The position numbers and the translations under genes were made by a program. A stretch of 64,000 nucleotides of DNA from Bradyrhizobium sp. ORS 278. GTDB taxonomy: Bacteria; Pseudomonadota; Alphaproteobacteria; Rhizobiales; Xanthobacteraceae. A model generated the notes under the pieces. That model ran no database searches and was not told where the DNA came from. It saw only the letters and a program-made list of their open reading frames with translations. The DNA lies in the NCBI RefSeq assembly GCF_000026145.1, contig NC_009445.1, positions 3,596,001 to 3,660,000 of the forward strand, read 5' to 3'. Position 1 is the first letter of the stretch. Each line of letters starts with the position of its first letter. Shown here in pieces: positions 34,919-41,978 of the stretch.

Positions 34919-35218
34919 ATGAAAGCAGCAACCCTCACACTGGCCGCGGTGGCGGCGCTGGCGGCCGCCCTGCCTGTCCTTGCTGCCGAGCAGGGTGCCA
35001 CCGGCGTCGTGACGGGAATCAATCGTCTCAACGGAACCGTGGCGATCAAACGTGTTCAGAATGGAACCGTCGGCGCCAGTGCATCGGCCGATGCGGAGGA
35101 GTATAAGGTCAAGGACAATGCGATGATCGAGGAGGTTCACGCCGGCGATCGCGTGACGTTCTCGACGTCGGATGACGGCGGCAAGACGACCATCGTCAAG
35201 CTCGATCGGCAGAAATAG
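34919..35218 (+). CDS. Small periplasmic OB-fold protein, CusF-like without metal ligands
   Basis: This 99-residue protein has a signal peptide (MKAATLTLAAVAALAAALPVLA-A). The mature part runs GVVTGINRLNGTVAIKRVQNG, YKVKDNAMIEEVHAGDRVTFSTSDDGGKTTIVKL, a small beta-barrel pattern like CusF. The His and Met ligands that bind copper in CusF are not at the expected places, so metal binding is doubtful. GCAGGAG precedes the ATG. The next gene (DUF2066) starts about 27 bases later. Confidence 0.65.
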   Translation: MKAATLTLAAVAALAAALPVLAAEQGATGVVTGINRLNGTVAIKRVQNGTVGASASADAEEYKVKDNAMIEEVHAGDRVTFSTSDDGGKTTIVKLDRQK

Positions 35219-35245
35219 AGCTTGAGCAAGAAGTGCGGGGCCGAG

Positions 35246-36061
35246 ATGAGGCGGCGCAGACGTCTGCACTGGAGCGCTTGGTATCTCGGATTCTGGCTGA
35301 TCGCCGGCCCGTGCGGTGTTGCACAGGCCGGGGTCGGCGATCTCTATTCCGCACAGACCGTCGTGACCGGGCAGGGCGAGGACAACCGGCTGGCCGGCTT
35401 CGCGCTCTGTCTCGAGGACGTCCTGATCAAGGTGTCCGGCGCCTATCAGCTCAGCGGAGACGCCCGGCTCACCCCCTTGAAAGCGCGTGCCCGCGAGTTC
35501 GTCACGGGCTTCGACTATCATGACCAGATGTCGGGCAAGCCGAAGCACGACGAGCAAGGGACGCGCGACCGTCCCTTTGACCTCACCATCTCCTTCGATC
35601 ACGCGAAGATCGACGACGCGCTCGCGCAGCTCGGCGTGAAGCCGTGGCGGGCGGCGCGGCCGCCGCTCGGCGTGATCGTGGCCATGACCTCCGGCAACAG
35701 GAGCTATTTGGTCGTCTCGGACGATCGGCAGTCCGATCTGCAACGCGACGCGCTGCGCGCGGCTGCCAGCAAGCGCGGCCTTGACGTGGTGCTTCCGACC
35801 ACCGCGCAGGCCAGCAGCGTCGATGCGGGCGGCGCTGAGCTGCCGCCGCCTACGCTTGCGGCCGCGCTGCCGGACGCCGGGATGACCTTGCTGGGTCGCC
35901 TCACATGGGACGACGACGCGCTCAGCTGGGTCTCGCAATGGCAGCTCGACGCCTCCGGTGCACAGCATCGCTGGCGGGTCGGCGCTGCAACGTTCGACGA
36001 TGCATTCCGGCGCGCGTTGGGCGGCGCGGCACAGATCCTGTCGGGCAACGGCGCACCGTGA
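35246..36061 (+). CDS. DUF2066 exported protein
   Basis: This protein has 271 residues from the ATG at 35246; a TTG eight codons earlier is possible. A basic start and hydrophobic helix (WSAWYLGFWLIAGPCGVAQA) form the signal peptide. The mature start, LYSAQTVVTGQGEDNRLAGFALCLEDVLIKVSGAYQL, is the DUF2066 hallmark. A second half (LRAAASKRGLDVVLPTT and MTLLGRLTWDDDALSWVSQWQL) is also found in the family. It is probably periplasmic and of unknown function. It is co-directional with and close to the CusF-like gene. Confidence 0.77.
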   Translation: MRRRRRLHWSAWYLGFWLIAGPCGVAQAGVGDLYSAQTVVTGQGEDNRLAGFALCLEDVLIKVSGAYQLSGDARLTPLKARAREFVTGFDYHDQMSGKPKHDEQGTRDRPFDLTISFDHAKIDDALAQLGVKPWRAARPPLGVIVAMTSGNRSYLVVSDDRQSDLQRDALRAAASKRGLDVVLPTTAQASSVDAGGAELPPPTLAAALPDAGMTLLGRLTWDDDALSWVSQWQLDASGAQHRWRVGAATFDDAFRRALGGAAQILSGNGAP

Positions 36062-36364
36062 CCGGCGTCCGGGCTGCGCGATCCATTTCCGGCTCAGATG
36101 TTCATCGCGATCCTCATCGCAACAAGCGTGCCGTCAGCCATCGTCGTGCCTGACTTGCACGACATCGCGCGTGTCGTCGCGGGGCAGCGTCGCCGCTGAA
36201 GCCAAGCGGTGATCGTCCATCTTCAAGCGAGTTCAATGAGGCACGCGGTGATCGAGAGCTCCACCGAAGCGCCGTGAGGTTGCCGCGATAGCCTGTCACC
36301 ATCCTGGTCGGATCGATGCCGAGCGACGCCGCGTCGCTCGCGCGAGCGGCAGGAGGTGCCCGTG
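36062..36364. other. Intergenic region, nothing recognised
   Basis: These are about 300 bases between the DUF2066 gene and the SH3-like gene. No repeat, hairpin or promoter with strong consensus was seen; the only clear element is the AGGAGG ribosome site at its end. Confidence 0.4.
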
Positions 36365-37099
36365 GTGAAGTTCAGAACGTGTCTCGTCGCGACGCTGCTG
36401 ATCGCTGCGTCGACCTCGTTGGCGACAGCTGCTCCCGGTCTTGTTCGCAGTTCGGCCACGATGCGCGCGGGTCCGGGCCCGGGCTTTCCCATGGTCGAGC
36501 GGATTCCGGCGGGTGCCCGTGTCACCATTCACGGCTGCATTCAAGGCGGTGCATGGTGCGATGTGAGCTTCGCCGGCGAGCGGGGCTGGATCGCGGCGAG
36601 AGCGCTCGCCTATCTCTATCGCGAGCAATACGTCTATCTGCCCGAATATGTCGAATACGTGCCGGTCGCGCCGTTCGTGCTGACCACCTATTGGAGCAGC
36701 TTCTATTTCGGTCGTCCGTGGTTTCACCGCCACGCCTATTGGAATCGCTATTGGCGCCAGCATCCCGTCATGGCCCAGAACCCGCCAGCGCCGGCCACGG
36801 CTCCGCGTGGCCCTGGCGCGGCCGGTGTCGCGGCCGCCCCGGTGGCCATCGCGGGGCCACATCCCGTCTCGCCGGTCATGGGACGAGCCGGACCTGGGAT
36901 GGCGGCAACGCCGGCTCAGGCTGCGACGCCGGCAAGCGCCGTGCAATCGCGGATCGCACCGATGGGCGCCGCCGCGCAGGGCGCTCGCGCTCAGATGGGC
37001 GGCATGAGCGCGATGATGGTCAGTGCGCCGCGCTTCAGCGCAGGCGTGGCTCGCGGCGGAGGCAGCTCCAGGGCCGGGGGAGGGTTCCGCCGACATTGA
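36365..37099 (+). CDS. Exported SH3b-domain protein
   Basis: This protein has about 244 residues. Three GTG codons in frame (36356, 36362, 36365) compete; AGGAGG at 36351-36356 is best placed for 36362 or 36365. A signal peptide (FRTCLVATLLIAASTSLATA) precedes a bacterial SH3 domain (RSSATMRAGPGPGFPMVERIPAGARVTIHGCIQGGAWCDVSFAGERGWIAARAL, with its VRSSATMRAGPG start). An aromatic segment (YREQYVYLPEYVEYVPVAP and WFHRHAYWNRYWRQH) and a long Ala/Pro/Gly-rich tail follow. Such proteins sit in the periplasm near peptidoglycan. Confidence 0.75.
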   Translation: MKFRTCLVATLLIAASTSLATAAPGLVRSSATMRAGPGPGFPMVERIPAGARVTIHGCIQGGAWCDVSFAGERGWIAARALAYLYREQYVYLPEYVEYVPVAPFVLTTYWSSFYFGRPWFHRHAYWNRYWRQHPVMAQNPPAPATAPRGPGAAGVAAAPVAIAGPHPVSPVMGRAGPGMAATPAQAATPASAVQSRIAPMGAAAQGARAQMGGMSAMMVSAPRFSAGVARGGGSSRAGGGFRRH

Positions 37100-37223
37100 C
37101 AATGGCGTGAACCGGACGTGCATGAGCGCTTCGAGACATGGGTCCCGCGATCGGCCGTTGGCGACAGAGCGGACGATCACTACATGCGAGTTGATGACCT
37201 GACCCCGCATCGTCTTGTTCGCC

Positions 37224-37958
37224 GTGAAAAAGCTCGTGCTCGTCTTTCTCCTGCTCATCATCGCTCCTCTCTCGCTTTCCGCCGCGAGCTACCTGCGCAG
37301 CGACCGCCGCGGCAACTGGCAGTCCGCGGATCGCTCGAGCGCGGGGCTGCTCCCCTCGCCGGCCGATCATGAGGATGCCGTGGTGCGCGTATTCGCGGCG
37401 CGCACGGTGCGCTGGCGCGGCATCTTTGCGGTCCACAGCTGGATCGTCGTGAAGGAAAAGGGAGCGCCCCGCTACACGCGCTACGACTACACGGCCTGGG
37501 GTGAGCCGATCCGCGTCGACGGCTTCGCCCCGGATGGGCGCTGGTTCGGAGCTTTGCCGGACACGGTTCTGGCCGTCGATGGCAGGGATGCTGAACAGGT
37601 CATCCCGAAGATCCGCAGCGTGATCGAATCCTACCGCTTCCGCGCCTATGGCGACTACAACGCCTGGCCGGGGCCGAACTCGAACACCTTCGTTCAGGCG
37701 GCGCTGAATGCAGTCCCCGAACTGAACGCGGTGCTGCCGCCGACGGCGATCGGGAAAGATTTCCCCTATGACGGCTGGTGGGGACGGACGGCTTCAGGAA
37801 CCGGTCTGTTCGTGTCGCTGGGCGGCTATGTCGGCCTGACGGTCGGTTGGATCGAGGGGCTGGAGCTGAATGTCCTCGGCGGGGTTCTCGGCATCGACCT
37901 GCGGCGCCCGGCGCTGAAGTTCCCCGGCATCGGCCGGCTCGGCATGCCGTTGACCTGA
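37224..37958 (+). CDS. DUF3750 protein
   Basis: This protein has 244 residues from the GTG at 37224; a TTG three codons earlier also exists. An N-terminal hydrophobic helix (KKLVLVFLLLIIAPLSLSAASY) is a signal or anchor. The body matches DUF3750: VFAARTVRWRGIFAVHSWIVVKEKG, ESYRFRAYGDYNAWPGPNSNTFVQAAL (a Cys-free, N-type catalytic-looking segment) and KDFPYDGWWGRTASGTG. The family is widespread in Proteobacteria with unknown function. No partner gene is obvious. Confidence 0.77.
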   Translation: MKKLVLVFLLLIIAPLSLSAASYLRSDRRGNWQSADRSSAGLLPSPADHEDAVVRVFAARTVRWRGIFAVHSWIVVKEKGAPRYTRYDYTAWGEPIRVDGFAPDGRWFGALPDTVLAVDGRDAEQVIPKIRSVIESYRFRAYGDYNAWPGPNSNTFVQAALNAVPELNAVLPPTAIGKDFPYDGWWGRTASGTGLFVSLGGYVGLTVGWIEGLELNVLGGVLGIDLRRPALKFPGIGRLGMPLT

Positions 37959-38131
37959 CGCTCTCGCCCGTCGCGATCGCTGGCATGCAGCTTGCTGCGA
38001 AGTCCGTTGGCACGCCGCAATGTCGCGGATACGCCAGACCGCCGCTGTCCCGGCTCTGACACCCGCACCGGCTTGGCCGGGCTCGTCTGCAAAGTGTCGG
38101 ATCCGCCACATGAGGCGAGGGGAGATGGGTG

Positions 38132-38563
38132 ATGGACACGCTGTTTGCGATCTGCGCGACCTATGAGGTGGATGACGGCGCGGCGCGCGGATTCGTGCTG
38201 CAGCGTCGCGAGACCGATGGGAGCGCCAAACCCTGGCCGATCCTGGTGACCCGCAAAGGCAATCAGTTCTATGGATTCGAGAACGCCTGTCCGCACCAGG
38301 GGGCCCGTCTCGACAAGCGTCCCGGCGAGTTCATGGACGAGGAAGGCAATTTCCTCACCTGCGGCCAGCACGGCGCGCAGTTCGATCTCGACACCGGGCA
38401 GTGCTTCATCGGACCCTGCCAGGGCAAGGCCCTTACGCCGGTCAAGCTCGTGATCGACGATGGCGACATCTGCCTGTCCGGCATCGATCTGGATGAGGAG
38501 GACGGTCTCGACATCGATGATCCCGAGGACGATGTGCCGGAAGTGCAGATCACGTCGGATTGA
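38132..38563 (+). CDS. Rieske [2Fe-2S] domain protein
   Basis: This 143-residue protein has Rieske cluster ligands visible as C-P-H in ACPHQGARLDKRPGEF and C-x2-H in LTCGQHGAQFDLDTGQC, giving the two Cys and two His needed for the cluster. It ends in an acidic Asp/Glu-rich tail (DLDEEDGLDIDDPEDD). There is no membrane helix, so it is a soluble ferredoxin-like component rather than a bc1 subunit. AGGGGAGATGGG precedes the ATG. No oxygenase gene is adjacent, so its redox partner is unknown. Confidence 0.83.
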   Translation: MDTLFAICATYEVDDGAARGFVLQRRETDGSAKPWPILVTRKGNQFYGFENACPHQGARLDKRPGEFMDEEGNFLTCGQHGAQFDLDTGQCFIGPCQGKALTPVKLVIDDGDICLSGIDLDEEDGLDIDDPEDDVPEVQITSD

Positions 38564-38591
38564 TGCACGCGCCGCTGCGGCGCGCCGACAC

Positions 38592-38822
38592 TCAGCGCTT
38601 CTTTCGCTCAACGCGGCTGAAATTGCTGAGATGCCCTTCGCGCGCGGCCTGGGCGCGTGCCGCCTTGATCAATCCGGGGCTGCGGGCGGGAGGGGCCGGC
38701 AGCGAGGGCAGGCGGGTCAGTTTGCGGCCTCCGCAGGTCGGGCACACCGGCTTTTCCGAAATCCCGATCAGCAACTCGACATCTTCGGCGCAAACAGCGC
38801 AATGGAAGCTGTAGAACGGCAT
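38592..38822 (-). CDS. FmdB-family zinc-ribbon protein
   Basis: This 76-residue protein has an N-terminal zinc ribbon with two Cys pairs (FHCAVC and PVCPTCGG), spaced as in FmdB-type putative regulators. A basic, Pro/Ala-rich C-terminus ending in SRVERKKR may bind nucleic acid. AGGAGGGATGAGTC precedes the ATG. A 16-bp perfect palindrome sits about 80 bases upstream. Confidence 0.75.
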   Translation of the reverse strand: MPFYSFHCAVCAEDVELLIGISEKPVCPTCGGRKLTRLPSLPAPPARSPGLIKAARAQAAREGHLSNFSRVERKKR

Positions 38823-38903
38823 GACTCATCCCTCCTGTGCGGGAGGGGCTTTGCAGGAACCGGGCCAGCCCGCGAGACGGCCTGGAAGCGCCGGATCGGG
38901 GCT

Positions 38904-38919
38904 CGTTTGCATGCAAACG
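38904..38919. promoter_or_regulatory. 16-bp perfect palindrome, possible operator
   Basis: CGTTTGCATGCAAACG, fully symmetrical, in the region upstream of the zinc-ribbon gene at 38592-38822. The length and symmetry fit a dimeric regulator site. Confidence 0.4.
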
Positions 38920-39042
38920 GCCGTTCATGGCTCCCCGTCGTGTATCGAACGCGACGTCGCTGCGTCGAGCATTCGACAGGGCCGCAAGCCGACGGCCCAT
39001 CGGCCGGTGCGGGATATACCGAGCACCGGCCGGTGACGTGGA

Positions 39043-39258
39043 TCAGGCGTTGGTCTTCGGCACGTATTTGCCGGCGACGCACTTGTAACTCTGCAGACGC
39101 CACTCGTGGTAGGGACCCTTGGACATCCAGTCCGCGATTCCGATCTGGGCGCTGACCGCGCATGATGTCATCGTGATGCCGGACATCTCGCTGTTGGTAA
39201 CAACCTTCTCCATGCAAAGCTGGCCGTTGCAAAGTAGTGCGACGAGAGTGACGAGCAC
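39043..39258 (-). CDS. Small exported-type hypothetical protein
   Basis: This protein has 71 residues from a GTG start with GGAGG 10 bases upstream. A short hydrophobic N-terminus (LVTLVALLCNGQLC) could be a signal peptide. The mature part contains SGITMTSCAVSAQIGIADWM and ends with HEWRLQSYKCVAGKYVPKTNA. The pattern of Cys residues and the WMSKGP/YHEWRLQSYKC tail recurs in short proteins of Rhizobiales, some near phage genes. The sequence around it is less GC-rich than the window average. Confidence 0.6.
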   Translation of the reverse strand: MLVTLVALLCNGQLCMEKVVTNSEMSGITMTSCAVSAQIGIADWMSKGPYHEWRLQSYKCVAGKYVPKTNA

Positions 39259-39723
39259 GTTGATTCTGCCTCCAAAGAGTGGGACCCGGTCAGGATCTAC
39301 AAAGCAGAGTTCATGCCAAGTTATGAATCCAGGCCGTGCGGCTACGGAGGAGAGTGCTACGAGTGTTACCGTCTCGCTACAGAAAAGTGATGGATTCACC
39401 GTTTAGGTCACGCAGCGCGCATCGGAATTGCTGCTAGTTGCTGCTGATGAGTTCGCTGCGGGGTTGTCGACGCGCGGTAACCCACCGGCGGTCTGCGAAA
39501 TCCGATTCAGAGGTGTCAAACAAGGGGCAGCGCCTGCGCAGTTCTGCAGCGCTCGGTCGGCTGCGATGAAGACTGTGATACCCCCGGTTCGATGCGCTGA
39601 ATTCCGAATGCGTCATCCCTGCGCGATCTCGTTCTTCACACGCACGTGAGGCATGTATCCGGTGGCAGACTTGCGCGACCCCAAGCCAATCCGTAGGACA
39701 ACGGGGACTGTCAGGGGGCCTTC
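39259..39723. other. Intergenic region, nothing recognised
   Basis: These are 465 bases without a supported gene. GC content is somewhat lower than the flanks. I saw no terminator or RNA structure. Confidence 0.4.
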
Positions 39724-40695
39724 ATGACTGCAGATCCAACCCGCCGCGCGCTGCTGAAGCTGGCTGGCGCTTCTTCCATGATGATGGCTGCCGTGGCGGC
39801 AGTGCGCGCCGAGGGCGGTGGCGAGAGCACCGCTGCCGGCCCGACATTCGCGAGCTGGACCCCGATTCGGATCGGCATGATGACATTGCGCGTCAACGAT
39901 CCCGACAAGGTCTCGGCCTTCTACCGCGATGTGATCGGTCTGTCGGTGCTGCAGCGGACCGAGACCATCGTTCGTCTCGGGGCGGGCGGCGTGCCGCTGG
40001 TCGAGCTGGAGGCGCGGCCGGATGCGAGCCGTGAATCGCCGCGCGCCGCCGGACTATTCCATACCGCGTTCCTGATGCCGACCCGCAAGGATCTGGCTCG
40101 TTGGCTGGTGCACGTTGCCCGCAACCGTACGCCGCTGACCGGCTTCGCCGACCACAATGTCAGCGAGGCGGTCTATCTCGATGATCCCGAAGGCAATGGC
40201 GTCGAAGTCTATGCCGACCGCGCGCCCGAGCTCTGGCAGTGGCGCGATGGCTCCGTCAAGATGGGCACTGAGCAGCTCGATGTCGACGATCTCGTCGCGC
40301 TGACCGATACGCGCAGCAGCAACTACGCTGCCGCGCCCGACGGCCTGCGCATTGGTCATGTTCATCTCAAGGTGGGAGACGTCGGCCAGGCGAGCGGCTT
40401 CTATGCGGGGCTGATCGGACTCAATCCGACGCGGATGATTGATCGGGCCGCCTTCCTGTCCTCCGGCCGCTATCATCATCACATCGGCGCCAACAGCTGG
40501 CGCAGCGCTGGAGCCGGCCGCCGTGATGAGAGCACCACCGGTCTGTCGTGGTTTTCCTTCGAGGTGAAAAGCGACGACGGCCTCGCGCGGCACGAGGAGC
40601 GCCTGTGCCAGGCGGGGGCGGCGCTGACTGTGCTCTCAAATGGGCTGGAGACCGCCGATCCCTGGGGCACGAAAGTCCGCTTGATCCGCGTGTGA
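39724..40695 (+). CDS. Tat-exported VOC (glyoxalase/extradiol dioxygenase-fold) protein
   Basis: This 323-residue protein has an N-terminal twin-arginine signal (TRRALLKLAGASSMMMAAVAAVRA), followed by two VOC modules. The first is IGMMTLRVNDPDKVSAFYRDVIGLSVL up to GNGVEVYADR; the second is GLRIGHVHLKVGDVGQASGFYAGLIGL up to DPWGTKVRLIRV. The arrangement with FHTAFLMP and YHHHIGANSW resembles CatE-type catechol 2,3-dioxygenases. Tat export of such a protein is unusual and would imply folding with its metal before transport. The substrate is unknown. Confidence 0.75.
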   Translation: MTADPTRRALLKLAGASSMMMAAVAAVRAEGGGESTAAGPTFASWTPIRIGMMTLRVNDPDKVSAFYRDVIGLSVLQRTETIVRLGAGGVPLVELEARPDASRESPRAAGLFHTAFLMPTRKDLARWLVHVARNRTPLTGFADHNVSEAVYLDDPEGNGVEVYADRAPELWQWRDGSVKMGTEQLDVDDLVALTDTRSSNYAAAPDGLRIGHVHLKVGDVGQASGFYAGLIGLNPTRMIDRAAFLSSGRYHHHIGANSWRSAGAGRRDESTTGLSWFSFEVKSDDGLARHEERLCQAGAALTVLSNGLETADPWGTKVRLIRV

Positions 40696-40701
40696 GCTCA
40701 T

Positions 40702-40732
40702 CGCGCCGACGTACAGGCCGACGTTCGGCGCG
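40702..40732. terminator. Hairpin between convergent genes
   Basis: CGCGCCGA (40702-40709) and TCGGCGCG (40725-40732) form an 8-bp stem with a 15-base loop, between the VOC gene and the small gene at 40735. No T-tract is present. Confidence 0.4.
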
Positions 40733-40734
40733 AC

Positions 40735-40926
40735 TCAGGCCTCGTTGAGGCCCGCGCCGCGATCGGTCAGGACCTTCTGGCCCTTTGCTGTCAGCTCGTA
40801 GATGTCCCCATCCTTGGCGACATAGCCTTCACGGATCAGGCCGTCGATCTCGTCCTGCCGATCCGGCGAGAAGGCGATCGCCTGGCCGATGTCCGAAAGC
40901 GTTGCGATCTGGTCGTCCGTCAGCAT
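40735..40926 (-). CDS. Small conserved hypothetical protein, stress-promoter associated
   Basis: This protein has 63 residues from MLTDDQIATLSDIG; an ATG two codons earlier touches the GGGAG ribosome site, so this one is preferred. The protein looks like a small winged-helix or helical bundle (AFSPDRQDEIDGLIREGYVAKDGDIYELTAKGQKVLTDRG), with the LIREGYV...YELTAKG pattern common to small DNA-binding-type domains. A perfect EcfG-type promoter lies upstream. The function is unknown. Confidence 0.7.
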   Translation of the reverse strand: MLTDDQIATLSDIGQAIAFSPDRQDEIDGLIREGYVAKDGDIYELTAKGQKVLTDRGAGLNEA

Positions 40927-40949
40927 GGCCATCTCCCGTTGTTCATGCG

Positions 40950-40974
40950 AACGCTGTGGCGTCTCGAATGTTCC
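40950..40974 (-). promoter_or_regulatory. EcfG general-stress promoter, perfect consensus
   Basis: Minus strand: GGAAC (40974-40970), 16 bases, CGTT (40953-40950), 23 bases before the start of the small gene at 40735-40926. Confidence 0.62.
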
Positions 40975-40989
40975 GGGAGCGGCCTGTTC

Positions 40990-41337
40990 TCACGCCTTGC
41001 GGACAAATTCCGACTTGAGATTTATCTGCCCGATGCCATCGATCTTGCACGCGATGTTGTGGCCGTCGCTGGCCTCCTGCAGACGGATGTTGCGCACCTT
41101 GGTGCCGCCCTTGACCGTCGAGGATGAGCCCTTGACCTTGAGGTCCTTGATGACGATGACACTGTCGCCATCGGTCAGCACGTTGCCATTGGCATCGCGG
41201 ATGCTGGTATCGGCCTCAGCCGGTGCAATGGCTGCGTCGCCGCTCCATTCGTGGCCGCACTCCGGACAAACCCACAACGCGCCGTCCTGATAGGCGTGCT
41301 CGGAGCGGCATTGCGGGCAGGTCGTCGCGTCGGTCAT
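40990..41337 (-). CDS. PhnA/YjdM-type zinc-ribbon protein
   Basis: This 115-residue protein has an N-terminal zinc ribbon with two CxxC pairs (TTCPQCRSE and VCPECGHEW). The C-terminal domain, [34 protein letters not shown], is the PhnA/YjdM beta-barrel. The family was once tied to phosphonate breakdown but the enzymatic role was not upheld; function is uncertain. The start at MTDATTC avoids a non-conserved extension. Confidence 0.82.
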   Translation of the reverse strand: MTDATTCPQCRSEHAYQDGALWVCPECGHEWSGDAAIAPAEADTSIRDANGNVLTDGDSVIVIKDLKVKGSSSTVKGGTKVRNIRLQEASDGHNIACKIDGIGQINLKSEFVRKA

Positions 41338-41420
41338 CTCATCCTCGGATCGCTGCAGAAAGCGTGCGGCAGCGTTAGAGGCTGGAATGGAACCGGGCAA
41401 GTGAAATCCCGGAAGAGAGA

Positions 41421-41447
41421 CAGCGCGCAGTCTTTTGCCGCGCGCTG
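41421..41447 (-). terminator. Hairpin downstream of gapR
   Basis: CAGCGCGC and GCGCGCTG form an 8-bp stem with an 11-base loop. On the minus strand it is followed by a pyrimidine tract (tctctctt), consistent with termination of gapR transcription before the PhnA-type gene. Confidence 0.5.
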
Positions 41448-41484
41448 CTGATGTCGACTTGAGATGGGCGGCGGTCGCCGCGCC

Positions 41485-41769
41485 TCACGCCGCCTTGCGC
41501 TCGGGGACTTTCGAGCCCTGATCGCTCTCGGCCGCTTCGATCGCCCGCAGGTAGGTGTCGAGCAGCGTCTCGTGCTCGTCGCGTTCGTCCTGATCCTGCT
41601 TTCGCAGCTTGATGATCTCCTTCAGGATCTTCACGTCGAAGCCTTCGCCCTTGGCCTCGGCGAACACTTCCTTCTTCTGCTCGTTCAACTCCGCCAATTC
41701 GCCATCGAGGTGCTCGATCCGCTCGATGAAGGACCGGAGGCGCGCGCCGGGAATGCCGATCTCTGACAT
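41485..41769 (-). CDS. gapR: GapR (DUF2312) chromosome-structuring protein
   Basis: This 94-residue protein is close to the length of Caulobacter GapR. It has the helical DUF2312 pattern: LRSFIERIEHLDGELAELNEQKKEVFAEAKGEGFDVKILKEIIKLRKQDQDERDEHETLLDTYL. GapR binds overtwisted, AT-rich DNA ahead of replication and transcription as a clamp-like multimer and is widespread in Alphaproteobacteria. The start ATG lies after GGAGTCACC. A hairpin follows the gene. Confidence 0.88.
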   Translation of the reverse strand: MSEIGIPGARLRSFIERIEHLDGELAELNEQKKEVFAEAKGEGFDVKILKEIIKLRKQDQDERDEHETLLDTYLRAIEAAESDQGSKVPERKAA

Positions 41770-41978
41770 GGTGACTCCTAAACTAATGGGACCCCGAAAA
41801 TGCGCGGCGGTTCGTTGACAATGTCTTAACGCGCAGGGCTCGCGGACATCCCCCGCGGCGAACGTGCTTAACGCGGAACCGTCCGGCGGCAGCACACCCG
41901 TCGGACGTGACGGCCAGGGTTCCAGCCGGTATGGAAAAGGCAGCCATCACGATCCCCGTCCGTCCGGAATGACACTCC

